The translations under genes were made by a program, and so were the position numbers. Positions 35,310 through 44,202 of a stretch of 64,000 nt of DNA are shown here, piece by piece. Every line of letters starts with the position of its first letter. Position 1 is the first letter of the stretch. The DNA is from Piscinibacter sp. XHJ-5 (GTDB lineage Bacteria; Pseudomonadota; Gammaproteobacteria; Burkholderiales; Burkholderiaceae_C), in contig NZ_CP123228.1 in assembly GCF_029855045.1 (NCBI RefSeq), positions 620,001-684,000 on the forward strand, given 5' to 3'. Below the pieces are notes generated by a model. It saw nothing but the letters and a program-made list of their open reading frames with translations. It ran no database searches and was not told the DNA's origin.

Positions 35310-36347
35310 TCACCGTGCGCTCCAGAAGAGATCGTCGTCGATCTGGCCGGTGCGCTGCAGGTACTTGAGCTGCTTCAGCCGGGTGAACGCACGGTACTCG
35401 TAGGTGTCCTGCGAGAACTCGATGCGCTCGAAGAGGCGGCGCAGCTCCTCGGCGCCTTGCTGCGCCGTCCAGCGCGCCTTGTAGCCCGGCAGCCTGGCGG
35501 CGATCTTGTCGAACGACACCCGGTAGCTGCGGTTGTCCTGGCTGGGCGGGCCGGCCGTGACGTCGCAGCCGGGGAAGGCTTGCGACACGATCTGCGCGAT
35601 CTCGCGGATGCGGTAGTTCTCGCTGCTCGCGCCGACGTTGAACACCTGGCCGTTGATCGCGTCGGCGGGCGCCTCGGCGGCGCAGCGCATCGCCTCGCAG
35701 ATGTCCTCGATGTGAACGATGGGCCGCCACGGGCTGCCGTCGCTGACCATCGCGATCTTCTTGCGGATCCAGGCCAGCGCGCTCAGGTCGTTGAGCACGA
35801 TGTCGAAGCGCATGCGCGGCGACGGGCCGTACGCCGTCGCGTTGCGCAGGAACACGACCGAGAAGCGGTCGTCGGCCATCGGCAGCAGGTCGCGCTCGAC
35901 CATCACCTTGCAATGCGCGTAGGCGGTCTGCGGATTCACCGGGGAAGTCTCGTCGAGGAAGTCGCCGGTACCCACGCCGTAGACGCTGCATGACGACGCA
36001 TAGACCAGGCGCCGCACGCCGGCTTCGCGCGCGGTCTTGGCAATGCGCACCGAGCCCTCGTGGTTGATCTTGAACGTGATCTCGGGCCGGTTCTGGCCCA
36101 GCGGGTCGTTCGACAGCTCGGCCAGGTGGATCACCGTGTCGAAGCCTTCGAAGTCCTTGGCGGTGACGGTGCGCAGGTCCTTGTAGGTGGTCTGCGGGCC
36201 GAACGGCAGGCCCACCGGATCCAGGTACAGGCAGCCGTCGCGGTAGAAGCCGGTGTCCAGGCCGTGCACCTCGTGGCCATGGGCGCGCAGCCAGGGCGCC
36301 AGGCGCGCGCCGATATAGCCTTCGGTTCCGGTGACGAGTATTTTCAT
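35310..36347 (-). CDS. NAD-dependent sugar epimerase/dehydratase (extended SDR)
   Basis: A 345-residue extended SDR with VTGTEGYIGARLAPWL (about 5-20), VIHLAELSNDP, YASSCSVYG and the catalytic pair in YAHCKVMVE (YxxxK). The C-terminal half has RPIVHIEDI, usual for sugar-nucleotide epimerases. It lies between the nucleotidyltransferase and the C-methyltransferase, so it probably acts on that NDP-sugar. ATG 36347 is the start that removes an unrelated 17-residue extension. Epimerase, reductase and dehydratase activity cannot be separated from sequence alone. Confidence 0.8.
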   Translation of the reverse strand: MKILVTGTEGYIGARLAPWLRAHGHEVHGLDTGFYRDGCLYLDPVGLPFGPQTTYKDLRTVTAKDFEGFDTVIHLAELSNDPLGQNRPEITFKINHEGSVRIAKTAREAGVRRLVYASSCSVYGVGTGDFLDETSPVNPQTAYAHCKVMVERDLLPMADDRFSVVFLRNATAYGPSPRMRFDIVLNDLSALAWIRKKIAMVSDGSPWRPIVHIEDICEAMRCAAEAPADAINGQVFNVGASSENYRIREIAQIVSQAFPGCDVTAGPPSQDNRSYRVSFDKIAARLPGYKARWTAQQGAEELRRLFERIEFSQDTYEYRAFTRLKQLKYLQRTGQIDDDLFWSAR

Positions 36348-36381
36348 GGTGGGCAGTCGTGTGCTGGAGGGCGGGGCGGGC

Positions 36382-37641
36382 TCAAAGAACGCGGACATCG
36401 GGAATGGGCACCACGAAGCGGCCGCCCCACTCCGCGATGTAGGCGGCGGCGCGGGAGATCTCGTCTTTCAGGTTCCACGGCAGGATGAGCACATAGTCGG
36501 GACGCGCCTCGCGCAGCTGCTCGGGCGCAAGGATGGGAATGCGCGTCCCGGGCGTGAACTTGCCCTGCTTGTACGGGTTGGCGTCGACGGTGAAGTCGAG
36601 GAAGTCGGTGCGGATGCCGCAGTAGTTGAGCAGGGTGTTGCCCTTGCCGGGCGCGCCGTAGCCGACCACCTTCTTGCCCTGCTGCTTGGCGTCGATGAGG
36701 AAGGCGAGCAGCCGGCGCTTGGTGGCCACCACCTGGTCGCCGAAGCTGCGGTAGCGCTCCAGCGTGAGGAAGCCGTCGTCGATCTCGCGCTGGCGCAGAG
36801 CCGTCACGCGCGATCCCACCGGCAGCGCCGCGTTCTCGGCGTGACGGCCGTAGATGCGCAGCGAGCCGCCGTGGGTCGGCAGCTCCTCGACGTCGAAGAG
36901 GGTCAGCCCGTGATGGGCGAACACCTTCTCCACCGCCACGAACGAGAAGTAGCTGAAGTGCTCGTGGTAGATGGTGTCGAACTGGTTCTCCGCCATCAGC
37001 CGCTGCAGGTGCGGGAACTCCATCGTGATGACCCCGCCCGGCGCCAGCAGCCGCTTCATGCCGGACACGAAGTCGTTGAGATCGGGCACGTGCGCCAGCA
37101 CGTTGTTGCCCAGCAGCAGGTCCGGACGGCCGTGCTCGCGCGCGATCTCGCCGGCCGTCTCGAACCCGAAGAACCGGGTGGTGGTCGGCACGCCCTTGTC
37201 GACGGCGACCTTGGCCACGTTGGCGGCCGGCTCGACGCCCAGCACCGGCACGCCCGCGGCGACGAAGTGCTGCAGCAGATAGCCGTCGTTGCTCGCGATC
37301 TCCATCACCTTGCTGCCCGCGCCCAGGCCGAAGCGCTCGATCGCCATGTGCGCGTAGCGGCGGGCGTGCTCCACCCAGCTGGTGGAGTAGGACGAGAAAT
37401 AGGCGTACTCGGTGAAGATCTCCTGCGGCGAGACGAACTCCTGCAGCTGCACGAGAAAGCATGCATCGCACACGTAGGCATGCAAGGGATAGAACGGCTC
37501 CATCTCGTGCAGCTGCTCGGTGGTGATGTGCGTCTGGCACAACGGCGACATGCCCAGGTCGACGAACGACGTGCGCAACGGCGCCGCGCAGAAGCGGCAA
37601 TGAAAGCTGCGGCGTGGCGCCGAAGTGGTGGAAGTGTCCAT
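36382..37641 (-). CDS. NDP-sugar C-methyltransferase family protein (zinc-binding SAM enzyme)
   Basis: A 419-residue protein with the three-part architecture of TylC3/TcaB9-type C-methyltransferases. It has an N-terminal zinc ribbon (CRFCAAPL, then CDACFLVQL), a SAM-binding core (VMEIASNDGYLLQHF and VLGVEPAANVA, about 105-135), and a C-terminal Methyltransf_14-like region with VVGYGAPGKGNTLLNYCGI and LILPWNLKDEI. Such enzymes methylate C3 of 4-keto NDP-sugars to make branched deoxysugars. Two possible starts (37656 and 37641) lack a good ribosome site; the shorter is given. It is the first gene of the minus-strand run down to 28931. Confidence 0.82.
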   Translation of the reverse strand: MDTSTTSAPRRSFHCRFCAAPLRTSFVDLGMSPLCQTHITTEQLHEMEPFYPLHAYVCDACFLVQLQEFVSPQEIFTEYAYFSSYSTSWVEHARRYAHMAIERFGLGAGSKVMEIASNDGYLLQHFVAAGVPVLGVEPAANVAKVAVDKGVPTTTRFFGFETAGEIAREHGRPDLLLGNNVLAHVPDLNDFVSGMKRLLAPGGVITMEFPHLQRLMAENQFDTIYHEHFSYFSFVAVEKVFAHHGLTLFDVEELPTHGGSLRIYGRHAENAALPVGSRVTALRQREIDDGFLTLERYRSFGDQVVATKRRLLAFLIDAKQQGKKVVGYGAPGKGNTLLNYCGIRTDFLDFTVDANPYKQGKFTPGTRIPILAPEQLREARPDYVLILPWNLKDEISRAAAYIAEWGGRFVVPIPDVRVL

Positions 37642-38084
37642 GCTGATCGGGTGCATTGAACGGATGGCACGCAACCCCTGTGGCGAGAGCGAGAGCGGCA
37701 CGGCGGCCGGCACGACGCCATCGTCGCGCCGTCCGGCCGGTCCACTGAGGGGAACGGGTCGTCGCCCGTTCCTCTTCACGCTCGTCCCCTGGCTTCGCTA
37801 CCCGCTCGTGAGGTGGTCAAGCGCCAATGATGGCATCGATGAAGTGACTTAGATACCCGTGATCCCTCAAGCATGGGGGCGCACATGTCGCGAAATGGGG
37901 CCAGTTTCACGTTCTAGGGATCTGGCTGCGAACCGCGTGTGCCGCACGTGGCAGCGCCGGTGATAATTCGCCGCCGCATGCCATGGCCGCAAGCCGGGGC
38001 CCGCGCGGCGCGACCCGCCGAGCGGGCCGAAACCGTGCACGGTCCACTCCGGACTCCTGCGGGATCTGCCCCAGTCCTCCAGAC
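37642..38084. promoter_or_regulatory. Divergent intergenic region, 443 bases
   Basis: Separates the minus-strand sugar/flippase run from the plus-strand glycosyltransferase, so promoters for both should lie here. A hairpin is visible at 37751-37758 paired with 37765-37772 (GGAACGGG/CCCGTTCC, extended by GAGG/CCTC with a mismatch), about 110 bases upstream of the methyltransferase start. It could be part of its leader RNA. The stretch 37830-37930 is less GC-rich than the genes. I find no convincing -35/-10 pair and no coding sequence. Confidence 0.4.
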
Positions 38085-39194
38085 ATGACATCGACCAAGA
38101 TCGGCTTCGTGTTGCCGTCCCCTTCGGACCATCCGCTGCCGAGCACCCGCATTGCCGTGCTCAACATGCTGCCGTTCCTGAGGGCGGCAGGCTTCGATCC
38201 GCAGATCGTGTTCGAGCCGCCGGTGAGCAACGCGCGGCCCGAGCTGCCCGGCCTCGCTCAGCGCCTGGCGAGCGAGGGCTTCGGCATCGTCGTCTTCCAG
38301 AAGGTCCACGGCGCAAGCGCCGAGGCGACCGCCCGCGCGCTGCGTGCGGCCGGCATCAAGACCGTGTTCGGCGTGTGCGACGTGGTCGACGCCGCGATGG
38401 TCCAGGCGACCGACGCCACGGTCGCGGTGACGGACTACCTGCGATCGCTGTACCCGCCGTCGCTGCAGCACAAGATCCATGTGGTGCACGACGGCATCGA
38501 AAACCCCGAGATCTGCAAGACCGACTGGGGCACGCACAAGGCCGACCGGCAGCGGCCCTTGCGCGCGGTGCTGGTCACCTCGATGTCGCTGGCCCATCTG
38601 CCGGTCATCTCGCGTCCGCCGGACTGGCTCGAGGTGTGCATCGTCGGCGACTATCCGCGGCCGTCGCAGCTGCTGCAGCGCATGCGCGAGGTGCGCTGGA
38701 AGATCCTGAGCCAGCGCCGCGACGAGCGGCTGGACTACCTCGGCTTCCTCACCGATCGGCGCATTCGACGCGTCGCCTGGGATCCGGTGGGCGTCTACAG
38801 CCATCTTCGCGAAGCCGACGTGGGCATCATCCCGGTCGACCACGAGCCGTCGGCGTCGGGCGTCGTCGACGTGCCGAGCTGGATGGTGAAGTCGGAGAAC
38901 CGACTGACGCTGAAGATGTCCATAGGGCTGCCGGTGGTGGCCTCTCCCATCCCGTCGTACGAGGCGGTGATCGAGCAGGGCGTCAACGGTTTTCTCGCGC
39001 GCTCGCCGGCCGAATGGTGGGATCGCCTGGACGCGCTGCGCGACCCCGCGCTGCGCCAGCGCATCGGCGAAAGGGCGCGCCGCAGCGTGCAGGCCCGCTA
39101 TTCGATGAACGAGCAGGCGCGCCGGCTGCTGGCTGTGCTGCACGACCTCGTACACGGCCGATCCGCGCCTGTTGCGATGGAGCCGGGTGCATGA
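38085..39194 (+). CDS. Family 4-like glycosyltransferase
   Basis: A 369-residue GT-B protein. The N-terminal domain begins KIGFVLPSPSDHPLPSTRIAVLNMLPFL. The C-terminal domain has the inter-domain VHDGIEN motif, READVGIIPVDHEP and LTLKMSIGLPVVASPIPSYEAVIEQGVNGFLA, the usual E-x7-E-type donor-binding region. No signal or membrane segment is seen. ATG 38085 is used because upstream in-frame sequence has no similarity. It may be monocistronic or start the plus-strand XrtA-associated block that follows 125 bases later. Donor unknown. Confidence 0.78.
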   Translation: MTSTKIGFVLPSPSDHPLPSTRIAVLNMLPFLRAAGFDPQIVFEPPVSNARPELPGLAQRLASEGFGIVVFQKVHGASAEATARALRAAGIKTVFGVCDVVDAAMVQATDATVAVTDYLRSLYPPSLQHKIHVVHDGIENPEICKTDWGTHKADRQRPLRAVLVTSMSLAHLPVISRPPDWLEVCIVGDYPRPSQLLQRMREVRWKILSQRRDERLDYLGFLTDRRIRRVAWDPVGVYSHLREADVGIIPVDHEPSASGVVDVPSWMVKSENRLTLKMSIGLPVVASPIPSYEAVIEQGVNGFLARSPAEWWDRLDALRDPALRQRIGERARRSVQARYSMNEQARRLLAVLHDLVHGRSAPVAMEPGA

Positions 39195-39319
39195 AGCCCG
39201 CGCGGCACTCAGCCGAGGGATGGCCCGGGCCTGAGGCCGCCTCCTAAAATGCTGCGCTTCGAATGCCGGGCGCCTGCCAGCGCCTCGGCCCTTTGCGCCC
39301 AACACCGATCGGACTCTGC

Positions 39320-39571
39320 GTGAACGTCGAACAGGAAGTGATCAAGACCCTGCGATCCGTGCTTCATCTCGATGCGGCCGGCGTGTCGCTCGACGCCGAC
39401 ACGGCCTTGCTGGGCAGCATCGCGGAGCTCGATTCGATGGCGGTGGTGTCCATCCTCACCGCTCTCGAGGAGCGCTTCGGCATCGTCGTCGACGACGACG
39501 AGGTCGACGGGCGCACCTTCGCCACCGTCAGCAGCCTGACCCGCTTCGTCCAGTCCAAGCTCGACCAATGA
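39320..39571 (+). CDS. Acyl carrier protein, exosortase-A-locus type (third of three)
   Basis: An 83-residue acidic ACP. The phosphopantetheine Ser is in IAELDSMAVVSIL, followed by ALEERFGIVVDDDEVDGRTFATVSSL, a pattern typical of the ACP in XrtA/EpsH loci. The GTG at 39320 gives MNVEQEVIK; the frame also opens at ATG 39263 but that extension is not ACP-like. Its stop overlaps the next ATG (ATGA). It should work with the two alpha/beta hydrolases and the amidotransferase that follow. Confidence 0.88.
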   Translation: MNVEQEVIKTLRSVLHLDAAGVSLDADTALLGSIAELDSMAVVSILTALEERFGIVVDDDEVDGRTFATVSSLTRFVQSKLDQ

Positions 39572-40437
39572 GCGCGTCCCGGCCCGTGGCGCAGCAAGCG
39601 GCATTCGTGCGCGGCGCCGTGGGCACGCGCTGGCGGCTCGTGTCCGAGCCTGCCGACGGCGATTGCGTCGGCACCGTCGTCGCCGTGCACGGGTTTGCCG
39701 AGGAGATGAACAAGAGCCGCCACATGGCCGCGCGCATGGCGCGCCTGCTCGCCGCCGACGGCTGGCGCGTGGTGCAGAAAGACCTGCTCGGCTGCGGCGA
39801 CAGCAGCGGCGACTTTGCCGACGCCACATGGCCGGCCTGGGTCGCCGATGTCGAGGAGGAGCTGGTGCAGGCCGACAGCGGCCGGCCGGTGTGGCTGTGG
39901 GGCACGCGCGCCGGAGCGCTGCTGGCCGCCGCGGTACTGCCCCGTCGCCCCCAGGCCCACCTGCTGCTGTGGCAGCCGGTGCTGTCCGGCGCCCAGCACC
40001 TGCAGCAGTTTCTGCGCCTGCATGCCGGTGCGCGCATCGTCGGTTCCGGCAAGTCCCCGGCGTCATCCTTGTCGCCCGCGCAGCAGCTGCGCGCCGGCAC
40101 GCCGGTGGAAATCGCCGGCTACGAGCTGACCCCCGCGCTCACCGGCGGCCTGGAGGCCGCGACCTTCGACGTGCCGGCCGACTTCAGCGGCCGCATCGCC
40201 TGGTTCGAGCTCGGCGACGAGGCCGGCGAGCTTTCGCCCGCTGCGGCGCGTGGGGCCGAGCGCTTGCGTGCTCGCGGTGTCGCGGTCGAGACCGAAACGC
40301 TGGCAGGACCCCCGTTCTGGCAGACGCAGGAGATCGAGGTGTGCGAGGCGCTGCTGCTGCGCTCGCAAGCCGCCGTGGACGCCGCGGCATTGGCCACCAC
40401 GCTGCCGCTCGCAGCGCTCGCGGAGTCGCCGCCATGA
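39568..40437 (+). CDS. Exosortase-A-associated hydrolase 2 (alpha/beta fold)
   Basis: A 289-residue alpha/beta-hydrolase-fold protein: VVAVHGFAEEMNKSR near the oxyanion region, DLLGCGDSSGDF, then WLWGTRAGALLAA at the nucleophile elbow. The usual GxSxG is GTRAG, so the Ser is replaced by Arg. Among XrtA-locus proteins this matches the hydrolase 2 family as I recall it. Start and stop both overlap neighbours by four bases, which indicates tight coupling ACP - hydrolase 2 - hydrolase 1. Without a Ser nucleophile it may be an acyl-binding or non-hydrolytic partner. Confidence 0.82.
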   Translation: MSASRPVAQQAAFVRGAVGTRWRLVSEPADGDCVGTVVAVHGFAEEMNKSRHMAARMARLLAADGWRVVQKDLLGCGDSSGDFADATWPAWVADVEEELVQADSGRPVWLWGTRAGALLAAAVLPRRPQAHLLLWQPVLSGAQHLQQFLRLHAGARIVGSGKSPASSLSPAQQLRAGTPVEIAGYELTPALTGGLEAATFDVPADFSGRIAWFELGDEAGELSPAAARGAERLRARGVAVETETLAGPPFWQTQEIEVCEALLLRSQAAVDAAALATTLPLAALAESPP

Positions 40438-41309
40438 GCGCTGCGGCACCGGTCGAGCAGGCGCTCGGCTTTCGATGCGGCGAGACGCAGCTGTGGGGCG
40501 TGCTCGCGCGCCCCGCGCAAGGCGGCGAGTCGGCCATCGGCGTCGTCATCGTCGTCGGCGGGCCGCAGTACCGCGCGGGCAGCCACCGGCAGTTCGTGCT
40601 ACTGGCGCGCCGCGTGGCCGAACACGGATTCGCCACCCTGCGCTTCGACTGCCGCGGCATGGGCGACAGCGATGGCGAGCAGCGCAGCTTCGAGGACATC
40701 GGCCCCGACATCCACGCGGCGATCGACGCCCTGCGCAGGGCCTGTCCCGCGGTACGGCAGGTGGTGGTGTGGGGCCTGTGCGATGCCGCTTCCGCGGCCA
40801 TGATGTACGCCGTTTCGCACGCCGACGTGGCCGGCATCGTGGCCGCCAACCCGTGGGCGCGCAGCGAGGCTTCGCTGGCGGCCGCACAGGTCAAGCACTA
40901 CTACACCGCGCGACTGGCGCAGCGCGAGTTCTGGATCAAGCTGCTGCGCGGCGGGCTCGACTGGCGCGGCTCGATCGGCGCGCTGCTGAACAATCTCCGG
41001 CAAGCCCGGTCGCTGTCCAGTCGCCCCGCGGCGCCGCACGCGGACCTCTCGTTCCAGGCGCGCATGGCGCGCGGCCTCGCGGGGTTTCGCGGCCGCATGC
41101 TGCTGATCCTGGCGAGCAACGACCTGACCGCCAAGGAATTCCTGCAATACACCGAGTCTTCTGCCGCCTGGCGCGGGCTGCTCGCTGACGCCAAGGTGCA
41201 GCGGGTCGAGGTATCGGACGCCGACCACACGTTTTCCTGCCGGGCCTGGCGCACGGAGGTGGAGAACGCCACGATCGCATGGCTGCGTAGCCTGGCGCCG
41301 TCAAGCTGA
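40434..41309 (+). CDS. Exosortase-A-associated hydrolase 1 (alpha/beta fold)
   Basis: A 291-residue alpha/beta-hydrolase. GVVIVVGGPQYRAGSHRQFVL, FDCRGMGDSDG and the elbow VVWGLCDAASAAMMYA place a Cys where serine hydrolases have Ser. The C-terminal SDADHTFS supplies the catalytic His. A Cys nucleophile suits thioester chemistry with the neighbouring ACP, for example acyl transfer. The ATG overlaps the hydrolase 2 stop. Matches the hydrolase 1 family of XrtA loci by motif and position. Confidence 0.84.
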   Translation: MSAAAPVEQALGFRCGETQLWGVLARPAQGGESAIGVVIVVGGPQYRAGSHRQFVLLARRVAEHGFATLRFDCRGMGDSDGEQRSFEDIGPDIHAAIDALRRACPAVRQVVVWGLCDAASAAMMYAVSHADVAGIVAANPWARSEASLAAAQVKHYYTARLAQREFWIKLLRGGLDWRGSIGALLNNLRQARSLSSRPAAPHADLSFQARMARGLAGFRGRMLLILASNDLTAKEFLQYTESSAAWRGLLADAKVQRVEVSDADHTFSCRAWRTEVENATIAWLRSLAPSS

Positions 41310-41369
41310 GCGCGCTGCGCCCGTGCCGCGGGGCGCGTGCGCCCAAGAGAAACACGACGAGGAGGACCC

Positions 41370-43196
41370 ATGAGAGGCTTGTGCGGTTGGTTCGCGAACC
41401 GGCCGGTGGACGACGGCGCGCAGGTGGTGCCGCGCATGCTGGCGAACTATCACGGCACGGTGCAGGACATCGTCTCGGCCCACCAGCCGCAGGCCGGCCT
41501 GGCTGCGTTCGGCGCGCCCGCCCGGCCCGTGCTGCTCGAGCACGACGGCTTCGTGTTGCTGGTCGCCGGCCATCCTCGCCTTCGCGGCAGCGACCGCTCG
41601 GCGATCGACCTGCCGGCGCTCGTGCGACGCCTGCGCGAAAGCGGAAAGGACGCATTGGCCGCGCTGGGCGGCGACTTCGCGCTCGCCGCCTGGGACGGGC
41701 AGCGCCAGCGCGGCCTGCTGGCCGTCGACCGCCTGGGCATTCACCAGCTGATGGTGGCGCGCCCGGCCGCCTCGCTGGTGTTCGGCTCGACGCTGGACCT
41801 GCTGTTCGGCCACGAGGGCGTGCCGCGCCAGCTCTCGCCGCAAGGCATCTTCGACTACCTCTACTACCACGTCACCCCGGGCCCGGACACCATCTACGCC
41901 GGCCTGCAGCGCCTTGCGCCGGGACACTGCATCGAGTTCGGCCCGCAAGGCGCCGGCCCGGCGGCGCCGTACTGGACCATGCGCTTCACCGAGGAACGCG
42001 GCCGCAGCGTCGACGAGCTGAAGCAGGAGTTCGTCGGCCTGCTGCGCGATGCGGTGCGCGAGGCCTCGTCCGGGGTCGACGCCTTCGGCGCCTTCCTGTC
42101 CGGCGGCACCGACAGCTCGACCGTCAGCGGCACGCTCGGCCAGGTGAGCGGCCGGCCGGCACGCACCTTCTCCATCGGCTTCGACGTGCCGGGCTACGAC
42201 GAGACCGAGTACGCGCGCATCGCCGCACGCCACTTCGGCACCGAGCACCACGAGTACTACGTGACCCCGAACGACGTGGTGGAGTCCCTGCCTCGCATCG
42301 CGGCCTCGTACGACCAGCCCTTCGGCAACGCGTCGGCCGTGCCGACCTACCACTGCGCCCGCGTCGCCCGCGAGCACGGCGTGACGCGGCTCCTCGCGGG
42401 CGATGGTGGCGACGAGCTGTTCGGCGGCAACGAGCGCTACGCCAAGCAGCACCTGCTCGGGCTGTACCAGCGGGTGCCGGCACCGCTGCGGCGGTTCGTC
42501 GTCGAGCCGCTGCTCGCCGCCCCGGGCGTCGGCGCGGTGCCGCCGCTGCGCAAGCTGCGCAGCTACGTGGAGCAGGCGCGCCCGCCCATGCCGCTGCGCT
42601 ACGAGTCGTACAACCTGCTGCAGCACTTCGGCGTGCCGCAGATGTTCACGCCCGAGTTCCTCGCCACGGTGGATGCGCACCATCCGTCGTCGCTGCTGGC
42701 CGATGCCTACGCGCCGTTCAAGGACGCGAGCCTCATCAACCAGATGCTGGCCATCGACATGCGCTTCATCCTGGCCGACGGTGACCTGCCCAAGGTCTCG
42801 CACATGTGCAACCTGGCCGGCGTGGACGTCGCCTTCCCGCTGATGGACGACCGGATCATCGACTTCTCCGGCCGCCTGCCCGACGAGCTGAAGCTGCGCG
42901 GCACCCAGCTGCGCTGGTTCTTCAAGCAGGCGCTGCTGGACTTCCTGCCGCCCGAGATCATCACCAAGAAGAAGCACGGCTTCGGGCTGCCGGTGGGCCA
43001 TTGGCTGATTGCGCACGAGCCGCTGTTCGACCTGGCGAACGACAGCATCGAGCGGCTGCGGCCGCGCGGCATCGTGCGGCCCGAGTTCGTGCGCCAGCTG
43101 CTCGACGTCAAGCTGCGCGAGCACCCCGGCTACTACGGCGTGATGGTGTGGGTGCTGATGATGCTCGGGCTGTGGCTCGACTCGCGCAAGCTCTGA
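41370..43196 (+). CDS. Asparagine-synthase-like protein with a degenerate glutaminase domain (XrtA-locus)
   Basis: A 608-residue protein. The ATP-pyrophosphatase half is intact, with AFLSGGTDSSTVSG (about 240-253), LAGDGGDELFGGNERY and a C-terminal KKKHGFGLP. The N-terminal half keeps the fold (LGGDFALAAWD, AVDRLGIHQLM) but lacks the glutaminase residues. It starts MRGLCGW, so the Cys is not terminal, and the RGPD, NGEIYN and RSDTE motifs are absent. ATG 41370 has GGAGGA four bases upstream, which makes this start firm. It probably forms an amide with ammonia or with an amine substrate, as beta-lactam-synthetase-like relatives do. It follows hydrolase 1 by 60 bases. Confidence 0.8.
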   Translation: MRGLCGWFANRPVDDGAQVVPRMLANYHGTVQDIVSAHQPQAGLAAFGAPARPVLLEHDGFVLLVAGHPRLRGSDRSAIDLPALVRRLRESGKDALAALGGDFALAAWDGQRQRGLLAVDRLGIHQLMVARPAASLVFGSTLDLLFGHEGVPRQLSPQGIFDYLYYHVTPGPDTIYAGLQRLAPGHCIEFGPQGAGPAAPYWTMRFTEERGRSVDELKQEFVGLLRDAVREASSGVDAFGAFLSGGTDSSTVSGTLGQVSGRPARTFSIGFDVPGYDETEYARIAARHFGTEHHEYYVTPNDVVESLPRIAASYDQPFGNASAVPTYHCARVAREHGVTRLLAGDGGDELFGGNERYAKQHLLGLYQRVPAPLRRFVVEPLLAAPGVGAVPPLRKLRSYVEQARPPMPLRYESYNLLQHFGVPQMFTPEFLATVDAHHPSSLLADAYAPFKDASLINQMLAIDMRFILADGDLPKVSHMCNLAGVDVAFPLMDDRIIDFSGRLPDELKLRGTQLRWFFKQALLDFLPPEIITKKKHGFGLPVGHWLIAHEPLFDLANDSIERLRPRGIVRPEFVRQLLDVKLREHPGYYGVMVWVLMMLGLWLDSRKL

Positions 43197-43203
43197 GCGG
43201 GGC

Positions 43204-44169
43204 TCAGGCCGGCACCACGCTGCGGTCGGGACGCCGCAGGTTGCCCAGCAGCCGCGCGCCGTAGAGCCAGCGCGCGCGGTCCCACGGGGTGAAGCGCGGC
43301 AGCTGGAAGCGGTCGGACTGCGCCGAGGCGGCGCCCCAGGCCGTCGACACCGCCGCCCGGAAACCGCAGGCCTGCGCCATCGCGACGTGCTCGGCGGCGT
43401 AGTCCTGCCCGGGCACGCCGTTGGGATAGGCGAACAGCTCGACCGGCTCGCCCAGCAGCTGCTCCAGCGCGCGCTTGCCGCTCGCCATCTCGTCGCGGGC
43501 CTGCTGCGCGTCGAGTCGGGTGAGGATGGGATGGCTGACGGTATGCGCGCCGATGTCCATTCCCAGCGTGCGCAGCCGGCGCACCTGCTCGGGCTGCATC
43601 ATGAGCGCCGGCGAGGGCCGTCCGCCGGCGGCCGCCACGATGGCATCGGTGGCGGCATCGCGCTGCGGCTGCTCGAAGTGCTTGATGGCCTTGAGCAGGG
43701 CCGCAATGGCGGCTCGCCGCTGGCCGGCCGAGCCGACCGGGTGCCGCCCGAGGCCGGCCGCGCTGACGTCGAGCGTGTCGCCTTCGCAGGCGCGCACCGC
43801 TTCGATCACGCGGTCGTTCCACATGATGCCGCCGCCCAGGTAGCCGGTCGAGATGAAGAAGGTGGCGGTCATGCCCAGGCGCGCGAGGATGGGTGCGGCC
43901 AGCTCCTCGTTGTCGGCATAACCGTCGTCGAAGGTGATGGCGAGCGCGCGCGGCGGGATCGTGCCGGCATAGAGCCTGTCGATGGCCGTGCCCAGCGGCA
44001 GCACGTTGAACCAGCTGCGCACCCAGCGCATCTGCGCCTCGAACTCCGCCGCATCGGGCTCGTCGGGGGACAGCGGGTCCGGGCGGGGCAGCACGCGGTG
44101 AAAGATGAGGATGCTCAGGCGGCCACGCTTGCCGGCGGGCGACAGCAGGGAAAGAGGCAGGCGCAGCAC
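43204..44169 (-). CDS. Polysaccharide deacetylase (NodB domain)
   Basis: A 321-residue carbohydrate esterase family 4 protein. The catalytic Asp pair is in ALAITFDDGYADN and the zinc His residues in DIGAHTVSHPILT; YPNG and the LPRFTPWD end also fit. There is no signal peptide, suggesting cytoplasmic action on a lipid-linked or soluble glycan. The start is GTG 44169, with no strong ribosome site. It is convergent with the amidotransferase (7 bases) and 34 bases downstream of the ligase-like gene, as last gene of the minus-strand EPS run. Confidence 0.82.
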   Translation of the reverse strand: MLRLPLSLLSPAGKRGRLSILIFHRVLPRPDPLSPDEPDAAEFEAQMRWVRSWFNVLPLGTAIDRLYAGTIPPRALAITFDDGYADNEELAAPILARLGMTATFFISTGYLGGGIMWNDRVIEAVRACEGDTLDVSAAGLGRHPVGSAGQRRAAIAALLKAIKHFEQPQRDAATDAIVAAAGGRPSPALMMQPEQVRRLRTLGMDIGAHTVSHPILTRLDAQQARDEMASGKRALEQLLGEPVELFAYPNGVPGQDYAAEHVAMAQACGFRAAVSTAWGAASAQSDRFQLPRFTPWDRARWLYGARLLGNLRRPDRSVVPA

Positions 44170-44202
44170 GATGTGAGATGGGCGATCGAGGGGGACGGGG
44201 AC

